Positions 7,778-16,390 of a stretch of DNA of 64,000 bases are shown here, one piece after another. The stretch is taken from contig CACJJV010000008.1 in NCBI GenBank assembly GCA_902593845.1, forward strand, positions 1 to 64,000, given 5' to 3'. A program made the translations under genes and the position numbers. Each line of letters begins with the position of its first letter. Within the stretch, counting starts at the first letter, position 1. Under the pieces are notes generated by a model. That model made no database searches and was not told the origin of the DNA. It worked only from the letters and a program-made list of their open reading frames with translations. The stretch is from an uncultured Pelagibacteraceae bacterium. GTDB taxonomy: Bacteria; Pseudomonadota; Alphaproteobacteria; Pelagibacterales; Pelagibacteraceae.

Positions 7778-9907
7778 TTATGGTTTATGCCATAAATATT
7801 TTTTTGAATCTTTTATCTCATATGTCTTGTTAATGATAAAATCAGCAACAAGTGTTGAATTAAAATATTTCATGTATTTGGTTTTACCTTTTTGGCCAAT
7901 AGTTTTACGCATTTTTTCATCCTCCGAAATTTTTTCAATTTTTTCAGATAAATCCGTAATATTCTTATAAAAAACCATCTCAGTATCATCAAAAAAATCA
8001 CCATAATGAGTTTTTTCATCAATCAATGTGACCAAGCCATTACCTATGATTTGAGTAATTCTATCACTACTGTAATATTTTATTGGTGTTCCCCTACTTA
8101 GATTAAGACCCATTTTTGAATTAGATATATTCTTGAAATACTGATCGGCCCAAATTGGTTGAATATTATCCATACCAAAAATATCAAATCTGATATTTTT
8201 ACATTTATTGATTAAAGATTTAATGAATCTTTCTCTATCATCATAAGATCGACTCTTTAATTGACCTCTGTGCACTCCGTGACTTAATGCAAAAAAAACG
8301 TCATTTGAACAGTCTTTCTCAAAATTATTAAGTGTTTCCATCGATTGATCAGAGGGATTTGGTATAAAATAATTCATCTTTTTATTAGATAAAAAGCTTA
8401 ATGCATCAGGAGAGGTGGTTAAAAAATTTGAATCTATTACATCAGACTTATCTAAAATTCTTTTTTTATTTTTCTGAAAATCGGGTCCATTTTTGTTTAA
8501 CGGATCGAGAAACCATTGAGCTATTTTGAGATTTGAATAATCTTTTTTAAGATTATAAAGTATATCTTTTGATATCATATCTGCATGTCCCAAAACGATT
8601 AGATCTGGTTTAAAGTGATAACAAGTTTTAATTAATTTATCATTTAATGTATCAGATCCATAAAAATCCTTAATAGATTTACCTCTACTTACAATATCTC
8701 TATCACTAAATTCTAATACGCTGTGTCCAAGTCTAATGAAACCATTATTTAATCTTCTTCCAGTATTAAAGTAAAGTCTACCGTTATGCCTCTCGTTAAA
8801 ATTAGTAATATGTAATATTCTTAAATTTGATTGTGAAGTAGACAAAAACGGTTTAGTTACTTTACTTAAATTATTTCTAATTTTATCAATTTGTTCAGAA
8901 ACATATTGGTGGGATAAATAAAAGTTTTTATAAGATAATTTTTGATATTTTTTTCTGATAGCTGGATTTTTGATTAAATCTTCAATATTCTTGTAAATAT
9001 CATTAACAGTTAATTTTTTAAGTATTCGACCATTTGTAATAGTTTCTGGTAAACCACCTCTGTTACTAATGATTACAGCACAACCATTTGCAGCTGCTTC
9101 TAAACTTGTTCTACCGAAAGGTTCATCCCATCTTGAACAAACAACAGCTATACTTGTTTCTTTATAAATTTTAATAACTTCTTTATGTTCTTTGAACCCA
9201 AAATTTTTTAATCTTTTATGTTTAAAATCAAGTTTATCTCTTGGTTCATCTCCAACTACGTATGCAGACCAATCTTTGTATTTCTTTAATATCTTTAAAA
9301 CTGCTTTACCAAAAAGATCGTATCCTTTGGATCTATTAAGCTTACCTACAAATGTTATTAATTTTTTTTTATTATTAAAATTTATTCTATTTTTTGAAGC
9401 TGATTGATTAATTACAATTAATTTTTCACTATTAATTGCATCGGATTTCATTTTTTGTAAAAATCTTTTTTTAGACCAGTTACTATTAAAAACTATCCTA
9501 TAACAATTATCTAATAAAAATGATCTTTCTTTAATACTTTTTGATCCGGACATTGTAAGAGGATCATTATGAAAATATAGAATATAATCTTTCTTTTTTA
9601 AATCATTTACCAAATATTTTAAATAAATTGGTCTATTATGTAACTCTATAATCTGAGAGTCATTTTTTTTCTCTATTTCAATAAATTTTTTTACATATTC
9701 TTTATTTTGGCTTGAAAAAAAATTTTTTTTAATATCAATATTAGAATATCTTTGACTAAATTTTTTTTTATAGTCTGTATGTCCAAAAACTGTGATATTT
9801 TTTCTAAATTTACTTGTTCTTAAAGTATCGTTTATAAACAGTGAAACAGCACCCGCATATGATGGTGAAAAGTTTTCTTTAAGGGGAAGCAAAATCGAAA
9901 TTTTCAT
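7778..9907 (-). CDS. Two-domain glycosyltransferase (GT4-like plus CgeB-like)
   Basis: A 709-residue protein that reads as a fusion of two GT-B transferases. Residues 1 to about 360 are GT4-like, with YAGAVSLFINDTLR near the start, the phosphate-binding TFVGKLNRSKGYDLFGKA and the donor-binding FGRTSLEAAANGCAVIISNR. Residues from about 365 (LRILHITNFNERHNGRLYFN) resemble CgeB/DUF3880-type transferases, with ALSHGVHRGQLK, MGLNLSRGTPIKYY and a C-terminal glycosyl_trans_1_2-like end. It overlaps the GIY-YIG gene by 4 bases and is followed after one base by a GT2 gene. Likely makes a surface glycan; substrates unknown. Confidence 0.85.
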   Translation of the reverse strand: MKISILLPLKENFSPSYAGAVSLFINDTLRTSKFRKNITVFGHTDYKKKFSQRYSNIDIKKNFFSSQNKEYVKKFIEIEKKNDSQIIELHNRPIYLKYLVNDLKKKDYILYFHNDPLTMSGSKSIKERSFLLDNCYRIVFNSNWSKKRFLQKMKSDAINSEKLIVINQSASKNRINFNNKKKLITFVGKLNRSKGYDLFGKAVLKILKKYKDWSAYVVGDEPRDKLDFKHKRLKNFGFKEHKEVIKIYKETSIAVVCSRWDEPFGRTSLEAAANGCAVIISNRGGLPETITNGRILKKLTVNDIYKNIEDLIKNPAIRKKYQKLSYKNFYLSHQYVSEQIDKIRNNLSKVTKPFLSTSQSNLRILHITNFNERHNGRLYFNTGRRLNNGFIRLGHSVLEFSDRDIVSRGKSIKDFYGSDTLNDKLIKTCYHFKPDLIVLGHADMISKDILYNLKKDYSNLKIAQWFLDPLNKNGPDFQKNKKRILDKSDVIDSNFLTTSPDALSFLSNKKMNYFIPNPSDQSMETLNNFEKDCSNDVFFALSHGVHRGQLKSRSYDDRERFIKSLINKCKNIRFDIFGMDNIQPIWADQYFKNISNSKMGLNLSRGTPIKYYSSDRITQIIGNGLVTLIDEKTHYGDFFDDTEMVFYKNITDLSEKIEKISEDEKMRKTIGQKGKTKYMKYFNSTLVADFIINKTYEIKDSKKYLWHKP

Positions 9908-10155
9908 TTATTTTTAATCAATTTTTTTCTCAATATATAATTTTTTTTTAACCTATACTCGTTTTTCATTGCATCTGATTTTGAGTCGTATTTTTCATAA
10001 TAAACTAACTTCCATTTTTTTCCTCTTGTAAACTTTGCTCCTTTACCAGAGTTATGTAAATTTAATCTTTTTTTTATATTTCCTGTATAGCCAACATATG
10101 AAAACCTTTTTTTATTCTTATCTTTCGTGATAATTAAATAGACAAAATATGGCAT
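9904..10155 (-). CDS. GIY-YIG domain protein (UPF0213-like)
   Basis: An 83-residue single-domain protein. It contains the GIY-YIG core in variant form: YFVYLI near residue 3, then RFSYVGYTGNIKKRLNLHN, and the catalytic-type Glu in KNEYRLKK near residue 66. Small stand-alone members of this family are nuclease-like, but the role of most is unknown. The ATG is only two bases beyond the CCA of tRNA-Glu, leaving no room for a leader or ribosome site. The mRNA is therefore likely made by tRNA processing, or the start was created by integration at the tRNA end. It overlaps the next gene by 4 bases (ATGA). Confidence 0.88.
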   Translation of the reverse strand: MPYFVYLIITKDKNKKRFSYVGYTGNIKKRLNLHNSGKGAKFTRGKKWKLVYYEKYDSKSDAMKNEYRLKKNYILRKKLIKNK

Positions 10156-10157
10156 TT

Positions 10158-10232
10158 TGGCGGTCCCTAGGGGAATCGAACCCCTCTTTCGAGGATGAAA
10201 ACCACGTGTCCTAACCGATAGACGAAGGGACC
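10158..10232 (-). tRNA. tRNA-Glu (anticodon UUC)
   Basis: Cloverleaf read on the minus strand. Acceptor GGTCCCT (from 10232) pairs with AGGGACC. The anticodon loop is TTTTCAT with UUC, the T arm is GGGGTTCGATTCCCC, the discriminator is G and CCA is encoded (10160-10158). It lies 35 bases after glpX on the same strand, and the GIY-YIG ORF starts two bases after the CCA. Confidence 0.97.
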
Positions 10233-10267
10233 AAATTTGGATCTTTTATTGTAAAATATTATATTTA

Positions 10268-11218
10268 TCAAGTTTTTATAGTGTCTTCTCTTGTAACAAT
10301 TTTACAGGTATTTGAGCTTTTGTGTGTAACTAAAGTTTGAGTGATATAATTATTATCCTTGAGACTTATACCCTTCACTAATTCACCTGATGTAATACCT
10401 GTCGCACAGAAAATTGAGTCACCTTTTATAATCTCTTTTAAATCATATTTTTTGTTTAAATTTTCAATACCCATTAATTTGGCTCTTTTAATATCTTTCT
10501 CATTATCAAAAATGAATCTTCCCTGAAACTTACAGTTATACGCATCAATGGCAGAAGCAGCTATAACTCCTTCGGGCCCCCCTCCTACACCTAAAAAAAT
10601 ATCTACATCATATTTATCATCAGTTACCATTAATGCTCCAGATACATCGCCATCAGATATTAATTTCATATTAACATTCATTTTTTTTAATTGATCAATA
10701 ATTTTCTTGTGCCTGGGTCGATCTAATAAACAAGCAGTAATATTTGTTAAATCTTTGTTTAAAGAGTCAGCTATATTCTTAATATTTTTTTCAATTGAAA
10801 AGTCTAAATCAGTTGCTTCAAAAGGTATTTTATTTGAAACTGCAATTTTATCCATATAAGTTTCTGGAGCGTTAAAAAGATTCCCTTTTTCTGCAATAGA
10901 TATAACAGATAATGCTCCTGGAAGATTTTTGGCAACAAAATTTGTTCCCTCTACTGGATCAACTGCTATATCGATATTTAAATTTCCACCTGAACCTAAT
11001 TTTTCACCTATATACAACATAGGAGCTTTATCTAGTTCACCCTCACCTATAACAACTTCTCCATTGATAGAAAGTTTATTAATTTCATTTCTCATTGAGT
11101 CCGTTGCAGCTTTATCAGCGTTTTTCTTTTGATTTTTTCCAATAAAATCGTAACAAGAAATAGCTGCTTTTGAGGTTACTGTTATTATATCGTTTATTAA
11201 ATCTTTATTTAAAGCCAC
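10268..11218 (-). CDS. glpX: Class II fructose-1,6-bisphosphatase
   Basis: Hydrolyses fructose-1,6-bisphosphate to fructose-6-phosphate in gluconeogenesis. The 316 residues have the GlpX metal and substrate motifs GEVVIGEGELDKAPMLYIGE and IAVDPVEGTNFVAKNLPGAL, and further on the GDVSGALMV and GVGGGPEGVIAASA segments. Slightly shorter than the usual 320-340 residues, with no catalytic region missing. Its ATG overlaps the stop of the SbmA-like gene by one base, so both are in the same minus-strand unit, which may continue through tRNA-Glu into the glycosyltransferase genes. Confidence 0.96.
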   Translation of the reverse strand: MALNKDLINDIITVTSKAAISCYDFIGKNQKKNADKAATDSMRNEINKLSINGEVVIGEGELDKAPMLYIGEKLGSGGNLNIDIAVDPVEGTNFVAKNLPGALSVISIAEKGNLFNAPETYMDKIAVSNKIPFEATDLDFSIEKNIKNIADSLNKDLTNITACLLDRPRHKKIIDQLKKMNVNMKLISDGDVSGALMVTDDKYDVDIFLGVGGGPEGVIAASAIDAYNCKFQGRFIFDNEKDIKRAKLMGIENLNKKYDLKEIIKGDSIFCATGITSGELVKGISLKDNNYITQTLVTHKSSNTCKIVTREDTIKT

Positions 11219-12216
11219 TAAATTTTTTCTTTAGATATATTTTCTGTATTTAATTTTAATTTATTTTCAAATTCGTTTAGTCTTTTCCAAACCGAAATGA
11301 GTTCAACAATTATTGGCCAGCTTCTTACTAAGTATTGAAGTGAAGTTTCTACTCTTCCAAAAGCTCTAATAATTTGTTGAACAAAACCTAGTGTAATAGC
11401 ACCTGTTACAATTGTTGGTGCTAATGCAAGATAAGGAACGATTACCATTCCTTGTAAATAGCTCCATTTAACAGCATTGAAATAAAGATAATGAAAATAC
11501 ATCTTATAATGAATTTTTCTTACACCACCGTACAAATCATCAATCTTCATCGGTTGTGCATTTTCTTTAAAGTCTTCACCAAGAACTAATTCTTTTCTGT
11601 ATGCAGCCTCCTCTTTTTGAATATCATATTCAATACCAGGTAATTTGATTCCTACAGCAGCGAGTATAAAAGTACCACCTAATGCAGAGATTATCGCTAC
11701 CCAAACTAGAGCATGATTAACCTCACCTATCCATGGCAGTACAGTAATACTTTTAGACAATCCCCACAAAATTGGAGTGAATGCAATTAATGTCATTACA
11801 CTTCTTAAAAGTTCAGCACCCAACCCTTCCATTATTCTAGCAAATTTAAGAGTATCCTCTTGAACTCTTTGGGATGCACCTTCTATCGACGAAGCAAAAT
11901 TCCATTTATCATGATAAAAATCAGCCATGGCTGTTCGCCACCTGAAAGTCCAGTGACTAGTGAAATAATCGCTAAATATAACCACTAAAATATAAACAGC
12001 TGCAATTTTTGCAAATGTAAAAAGATAAGCAATAAATTCTTTCTCGGTAACTGCACCAGGTTCTGCCAATGCTTTTTGAAGAGTATCATAGAACTCACCA
12101 AACCATTCATTAATTCTGACATCCAATTGAACCTGATACCAAGTTGCGGCAAGAATTAGTATTGTCCCTCCAATACTCCATAAATGCCATCTTTTATCTG
12201 TAAAAAATTTAAACAT
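11218..12216 (-). CDS. SbmA/BacA-like peptide transporter
   Basis: An inner-membrane protein of 332 residues with about six membrane segments, related to SbmA/BacA. That family imports peptides and related compounds using the proton gradient and has an ABC-type membrane domain without an ATPase. Family-like stretches are FSDYFTSHWTFRWRTAMADF, EGASQRVQEDTLKFARIMEG and FGRVETSLQYLVRSWPIIVE. No nucleotide-binding domain is seen, so it is not a full ABCD-type transporter. Four bases separate it from the NDUFS4-like gene upstream. In symbionts and pathogens BacA affects peptide sensitivity; the role in a free-living cell is unknown. Confidence 0.85.
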   Translation of the reverse strand: MFKFFTDKRWHLWSIGGTILILAATWYQVQLDVRINEWFGEFYDTLQKALAEPGAVTEKEFIAYLFTFAKIAAVYILVVIFSDYFTSHWTFRWRTAMADFYHDKWNFASSIEGASQRVQEDTLKFARIMEGLGAELLRSVMTLIAFTPILWGLSKSITVLPWIGEVNHALVWVAIISALGGTFILAAVGIKLPGIEYDIQKEEAAYRKELVLGEDFKENAQPMKIDDLYGGVRKIHYKMYFHYLYFNAVKWSYLQGMVIVPYLALAPTIVTGAITLGFVQQIIRAFGRVETSLQYLVRSWPIIVELISVWKRLNEFENKLKLNTENISKEKI

Positions 12217-12220
12217 AAAT

Positions 12221-12502
12221 CTAATTTAAGAAATTATCTGCATAAGATTTCTTTACTATTTTTCTTTTTTTAGGTTCTATTATTTCAAAATCAATTTTGT
12301 TTTTTTTTGCATAAGTAATCGCTAGATCTTTGCTGGTAAATTCTAATTTTAATTCAGAATAAGTGTCAGATGAACTTTCCCATCCCATTAATGGATTTTT
12401 TGTAGGATCTTTAGTTTTAAATTCCAAAACCCATTTGTCAATCTTGCCTAAGCCAGATTGCATAGCTGTTTTATTAGGTTTATAAATTTTTGCTTTTTTC
12501 AT
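12221..12502 (-). CDS. NDUFS4-like complex I accessory protein
   Basis: A 93-residue protein of the ETC complex I / NDUFS4 (18 kDa) family, an alphaproteobacterial and mitochondrial accessory subunit of NADH dehydrogenase. Recognisable features are the N-terminal KIYKPNKTAMQSGLGKIDKW, then NPLMGWESSSDTYSELKLEF (the Gly-Trp-x-Ser-Ser region) and the helix after TSKDLAITYAKKNKIDFEII. Its ATG lies six bases after the CCA end of tRNA-Pro, so it is probably co-transcribed with the tRNA and has essentially no leader of its own. Confidence 0.88.
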   Translation of the reverse strand: MKKAKIYKPNKTAMQSGLGKIDKWVLEFKTKDPTKNPLMGWESSSDTYSELKLEFTSKDLAITYAKKNKIDFEIIEPKKRKIVKKSYADNFLN

Positions 12503-12508
12503 AATTGG

Positions 12509-12585
<77 letters not shown>

Positions 12586-12678
12586 AATGATGTACTAATA
12601 CAGTAGTTATTTATTTTTTCAATGTATAAAGATGTGTAAAACGAGGGATTTTTAATCAGAATCTGTTATATAAACCTT

Positions 12679-13131
12679 ATGATAATTGTGTGTCCATCGT
12701 GTGGAAAAAATTTCAACGTGGATGAAGATTTGATTCCAGATAAAGGTAGATTGTTAAAATGCGGCTCTTGTAATCAAACATGGTTCTTTAACAAAAATGA
12801 AAATATAGAAATTAAGCCATCAACAAACAAGGTTTTTGTAGAGGAAAAATCAAACATTAAACAAAAGAAAATTAGAAAACCTGTATCAAATTTTTCAACT
12901 AATATCAAAAAAGGATCAGAATTAGTCAAATATAAACCAAAATATAATTTTACCTTTGGAAAATTTTTAAGTTATATAATTGTTTCTATAATAACTTTTA
13001 TTGCAATCATAATTGTATTAGACACATTCAAGGATCCATTAAGCAATATTTTCCCAAATTTAGAACTTGTATTATATAATTTATTTGAAACCTTGAGAGA
13101 TTTAATACTTTTTGCTAAAGATCTTAATTAA
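12679..13131 (+). CDS. Zinc-ribbon (MJ0042-type) membrane protein
   Basis: A 150-residue protein. The N-terminal MJ0042/zinc-ribbon domain has CPSCGKNFNVDEDLIPDKG followed by LKCGSCNQTWFF, giving two CxxC pairs for one zinc. A basic, low-complexity linker follows, then one membrane helix (FLSYIIVSIITFIAIIIVL, about residues 105-123) and a short tail. Alphaproteobacteria carry similar zinc-ribbon plus single-helix proteins, often with DUF3426, whose function is unclear. nhaA starts at the next base, so the two are co-transcribed. Confidence 0.8.
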   Translation: MIIVCPSCGKNFNVDEDLIPDKGRLLKCGSCNQTWFFNKNENIEIKPSTNKVFVEEKSNIKQKKIRKPVSNFSTNIKKGSELVKYKPKYNFTFGKFLSYIIVSIITFIAIIIVLDTFKDPLSNIFPNLELVLYNLFETLRDLILFAKDLN

Positions 13132-14304
13132 ATGATTAATTATTTATCCAAACCCTTTATTTGGTTTTTTAAGCTTGAAGCTGCTAGTGGTCTAGTTTTA
13201 TTATTTGCAGCAATAATTGCATTAATAATAAGTAATTCAGGATTATCAGAATTATATTTTTCAACTTTAAATCAATATTTATTCATTGGTATAAATAATT
13301 TTGGATTAAAATTATCAGTCCTTCATTGGATAAATGATGCTTTAATGGCAATATTCTTTTTTTTTGTCACTCTTGAGATAAAAAGAGAATTTTTACAAGG
13401 TGAGCTTTCTAATATAAAACAAGCCCTACTCCCAATAATTGCAGCAGTTGGTGGAATGTTAGTACCTGCACTATTTTATGTATTTATCAATTTTGGAGAT
13501 AGTGAAACAATGAATGGATGGGCAATACCCTCTGCAACAGATATCGCCTTCTCTCTTGGAGTATTATCTTTATTAGGTAAAAGAGTGCCTTTATCATTAA
13601 AAGTTTTTTTAACAGCTTTAGCAATTATTGATGATTTGGGTGCTATAGTAATTATAGCTTTATTTTATTCAGGAGACTTAAGTATTAAATATTTAAGTCT
13701 AATGTTATTAGCATTTTTAATCTTGCTTGTTATAAATAAATTTAACATTAAAAAATTCTTACCTTATTTAATTATTGGTATTTTCCTTTGGGACTTTACT
13801 CATAATTCAGGAATACATGCAACAATTGCAGGTGTTTTGTTAGCGATGACAATTCCTCATCGAAAAAAGGAAAAAGATTTTTCTTTATTAATCAAAATTG
13901 AACATGCAATAAGCCCTTATGTTGCTTTTGGTATCATGCCTTTATTTGCTTTTGCAAATGCTGGTGTTTCATTAGAAGGTTTATCTCTTAGTTCTTTGCT
14001 AGATAAAGTGCCATTGGGAATAGTTTTAGGGTTATTTTTAGGTAAGCAATTAGGTGTATTTGTTTTTTCATATGTTGCTATAAAAACAAAAATTGCACAG
14101 ATGCCAAATAACACAAGTTGGTATAATTTTTATGGCGTAGGTGTGTTAACTGGTATTGGCTTCACAATGAGTCTTTTTGTAGGAAATTTAGCTTTTGTTG
14201 AAAACATGGAGTATATGGATGGCGTAAAAATAGGTGTATTAACCGGGTCATTATTATCCACTTTATTTGGCTACTTTTTGATATTACTTACTCCCAATAA
14301 GTAA
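13132..14304 (+). CDS. nhaA: Na+/H+ antiporter NhaA
   Basis: Exchanges sodium for protons across the inner membrane. The 390 residues hold about 12 membrane segments. The signature stretches are ATDIAFSLGVLSLLGKRVP and the ion-binding aspartate pair in ALAIIDDLGAIVIIALFY. IHATIAGVLLAMTIPHR and GIGFTMSLFVGNLAF also match the family. Full length. It begins immediately after the stop of the zinc-ribbon gene and is followed after seven bases by glutathione peroxidase. Sodium handling fits a marine organism. Confidence 0.96.
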   Translation: MINYLSKPFIWFFKLEAASGLVLLFAAIIALIISNSGLSELYFSTLNQYLFIGINNFGLKLSVLHWINDALMAIFFFFVTLEIKREFLQGELSNIKQALLPIIAAVGGMLVPALFYVFINFGDSETMNGWAIPSATDIAFSLGVLSLLGKRVPLSLKVFLTALAIIDDLGAIVIIALFYSGDLSIKYLSLMLLAFLILLVINKFNIKKFLPYLIIGIFLWDFTHNSGIHATIAGVLLAMTIPHRKKEKDFSLLIKIEHAISPYVAFGIMPLFAFANAGVSLEGLSLSSLLDKVPLGIVLGLFLGKQLGVFVFSYVAIKTKIAQMPNNTSWYNFYGVGVLTGIGFTMSLFVGNLAFVENMEYMDGVKIGVLTGSLLSTLFGYFLILLTPNK

Positions 14305-14311
14305 TTTATAA

Positions 14312-14866
14312 ATGAAAAAATTAGTATTTATATTTTTGGTATTTATTGTGTTTTTTTTTAAAAATTTTGCATCTGCTAATTACAATAAGGTTTTTTATGA
14401 TTTACAAATTAATAGTATTTCGGGAGAACTTATAGATTTTAAAAAATATAAAGGTAAAGCAATTTTAGTAGTTAATACTGCAAGTTATTGTGGTTTTACA
14501 AAACAATACGAGGGATTACAAAAGTTATGGGAAAAATATGAGTCAAAAGGCTTGATCGTACTTGGAGTCCCCTCAAATTCATTTAATCAAGAAAAAAAAT
14601 CAAGCAAAGATGTCAAAGAATTTTGTGAGGTAAACTTTGATATTAGTTTTCCACTTAGTACTATTACTGATGTGAAGGGTGAAAATGCACACGAGATTTT
14701 TAAGTGGGCTAAAGAAAACCATGGAAAATCTGCAGTGCCAAAATGGAATTTTTATAAAATTTTGATTAATACAGAGGGAAAAGTTGAAGATACATTTTCG
14801 TCATTAACTAAACCTATGTCACAAAAGATAACACAAAAAATAGAGAAAACTTTAAAAATTTATTGA
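14312..14866 (+). CDS. Exported glutathione peroxidase-like thiol peroxidase
   Basis: Reduces peroxides. The 184 residues start with a signal peptide (KKLVFIFLVFIVFFFKNFASA), so the enzyme acts in the periplasm. The peroxidatic cysteine lies in NTASYCGFTKQYEGLQKLW, a Cys and not selenocysteine. The Gln/Trp partners are seen in GVPSNSFNQE and VPKWNFYKILI. Most such Cys enzymes use thioredoxin rather than glutathione. Its 3' end overlaps the convergent metallo-hydrolase gene by 15 bases. Seven bases after nhaA. Confidence 0.92.
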   Translation: MKKLVFIFLVFIVFFFKNFASANYNKVFYDLQINSISGELIDFKKYKGKAILVVNTASYCGFTKQYEGLQKLWEKYESKGLIVLGVPSNSFNQEKKSSKDVKEFCEVNFDISFPLSTITDVKGENAHEIFKWAKENHGKSAVPKWNFYKILINTEGKVEDTFSSLTKPMSQKITQKIEKTLKIY

Positions 14867-15622
14867 AAGACCGTCATAGGCAGGCACTACATTCTTAGGC
14901 AATCTTTTTTTAAGAATATTATAATCTAAGTCAGTATGTAGATTAGTTAATATTGATTTTTTTGGTTTAAATAATCTAATTATATCTAAAGTTGACGCCA
15001 AGTTAAAATGAGATGGATGGAAATCATATCTTAAACAGTCAATAATTAGATATTTTAAATTTTTAAAGAATCTAAAATCTTTATTATAAATCTTATTAAC
15101 ATCGCTTATATAGGCTAACTTTTTATTAATTACAAAACAGTTTGATTTTACTTTGCCATGTTTAACCTTAATAGATTTTACATTTATTTTGCTCTTTCGA
15201 TTAATTATTGAGTGATTATTTTTTAATCTATTTAACTTTAAAGTTGCAGGGTATTCTTTAGAATAACTATTAAAACAATATGAAAAGCTTTTTTTCAAAT
15301 AATTAGATGTATCTAAATCTGCATAAACATTTATTGGTTTTCTTTTTTTAATATAAAAAATTCTAAGATCATTAATTCCATGTGTCTGATCACTATGAAT
15401 ATGTGAATAAAAAACTTTATCAATTTTCGATATTTTATGACGTAATAATTGTTGTCTTAAATCTGGAGAGGTATCTATTAAAACATTCTCATCTGAAGTT
15501 TTTAATAAAGCCGAACATCTAGTTCTATAATTTTTTTTATTTTTTGGATCACATTTACCAAAAAAACCATCTGCTCTTGGAACACCCATTGAACTTCCAC
15601 AGCCAAGAATTATAAATTTCAT
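14852..15622 (-). CDS. MBL-fold metallo-hydrolase (PhnP-like)
   Basis: A 256-residue metallo-beta-lactamase-fold hydrolase of the type next to tatD in alphaproteobacteria. The N-terminus IILGCGSSMGVPRADGFFGK and CSALL region match the PhnP-like subfamily. The metal motif is SHIHSDQTHGINDLR, in which the last His of HxHxDH is Gln. A further His is seen in VKHGKVKS and a distal Asp in YISDVNKIY. It is six bases downstream of tatD in the same operon. The natural substrate is unknown, possibly a cyclic nucleotide or phosphodiester. Confidence 0.85.
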   Translation of the reverse strand: MKFIILGCGSSMGVPRADGFFGKCDPKNKKNYRTRCSALLKTSDENVLIDTSPDLRQQLLRHKISKIDKVFYSHIHSDQTHGINDLRIFYIKKRKPINVYADLDTSNYLKKSFSYCFNSYSKEYPATLKLNRLKNNHSIINRKSKINVKSIKVKHGKVKSNCFVINKKLAYISDVNKIYNKDFRFFKNLKYLIIDCLRYDFHPSHFNLASTLDIIRLFKPKKSILTNLHTDLDYNILKKRLPKNVVPAYDGLSINF

Positions 15623-15628
15623 AAAGTA

Positions 15629-16390
15629 TTATTGAAAAAATAATCTATTAAAATTATCTGTAGTTTTATCTATAAGCTCTAACTTGGAAATTTCTTTTAT
15701 TTCTGAGAGTTTATTAGCAGTAAAATCAATAAAAGAAGGCTCATTTTTTTTTCCTCTATTTGGAACTGGTGCCAAATATGGACTGTCGGTCTCTATCAAA
15801 ATTTTATCTAGTGGTAGAGATCTGAAGGTTTCTTGAAGATCAACCGAATTTTTAAAAGTAATAATTCCACTAGCAGAAAAATAAGAGTTCAATGTGAGAA
15901 GTTTTTCTGAAAATTTTTTTGATCCAGTAAAACAATGCATTAAAATTTTAGGATTATGTTCTTTATATTCATTGAGTATTTTAAAAGTATCATCCTCAGC
16001 ATTTCTTGAATGTACAATAATAGGAACGTCGCATTCTATTGCTGCTTCAATATGTGTTTTAAAACTATTTATTTGTTTCTCTTTATCAGTGTTATTATGA
16101 TAATAATCTAATCCTGTTTCTCCTATTCCAATTATTTTAGTGTTTTCTTTAAGACTTTTAACTATTTCATTCTTAGTTATTATATTAGTGTTACTTTCAT
16201 GCGGATGTATGCCTACTGTTCCATATATAATCTCATCTTTATTGACTATATCTTTAATTCTAGAAAAACTCTCAAAAGATGTAGATATAGTTAATAACTT
16301 TTTAATACCAACGTCCTTGGATCTTTTAAGTACATTTGAAAGATCACTAAGTAACGGTTCATGATCAAGATGGCAATGTGAGTCAATCAT
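15629..16390 (-). CDS. TatD-family metal-dependent deoxyribonuclease
   Basis: A 253-residue TIM-barrel hydrolase (YcfH/TatD family) probably acting on DNA ends or 3' overhangs. The metal ligands are visible in order: DSHCHLD at the N-terminus, the Glu in IGETGLDYYH, HSRNAEDDT, MHCFTGS and ETDSPYLAPVPNRGK. The start overlaps metG by 8 bases. The metG-tatD-MBL order is conserved in alphaproteobacteria, so this is the standard tatD copy of the block. Full length. Confidence 0.94.
   Translation of the reverse strand: MIDSHCHLDHEPLLSDLSNVLKRSKDVGIKKLLTISTSFESFSRIKDIVNKDEIIYGTVGIHPHESNTNIITKNEIVKSLKENTKIIGIGETGLDYYHNNTDKEKQINSFKTHIEAAIECDVPIIVHSRNAEDDTFKILNEYKEHNPKILMHCFTGSKKFSEKLLTLNSYFSASGIITFKNSVDLQETFRSLPLDKILIETDSPYLAPVPNRGKKNEPSFIDFTANKLSEIKEISKLELIDKTTDNFNRLFFQ

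Noticed and set aside
10158-10232. Duplicate of the tRNA-Glu 3' end as an attachment repeat inside 2954-10157
   Set aside because: I looked for the T arm and acceptor sequence on both strands by eye and found only four-base matches such as GGGG near 5051.
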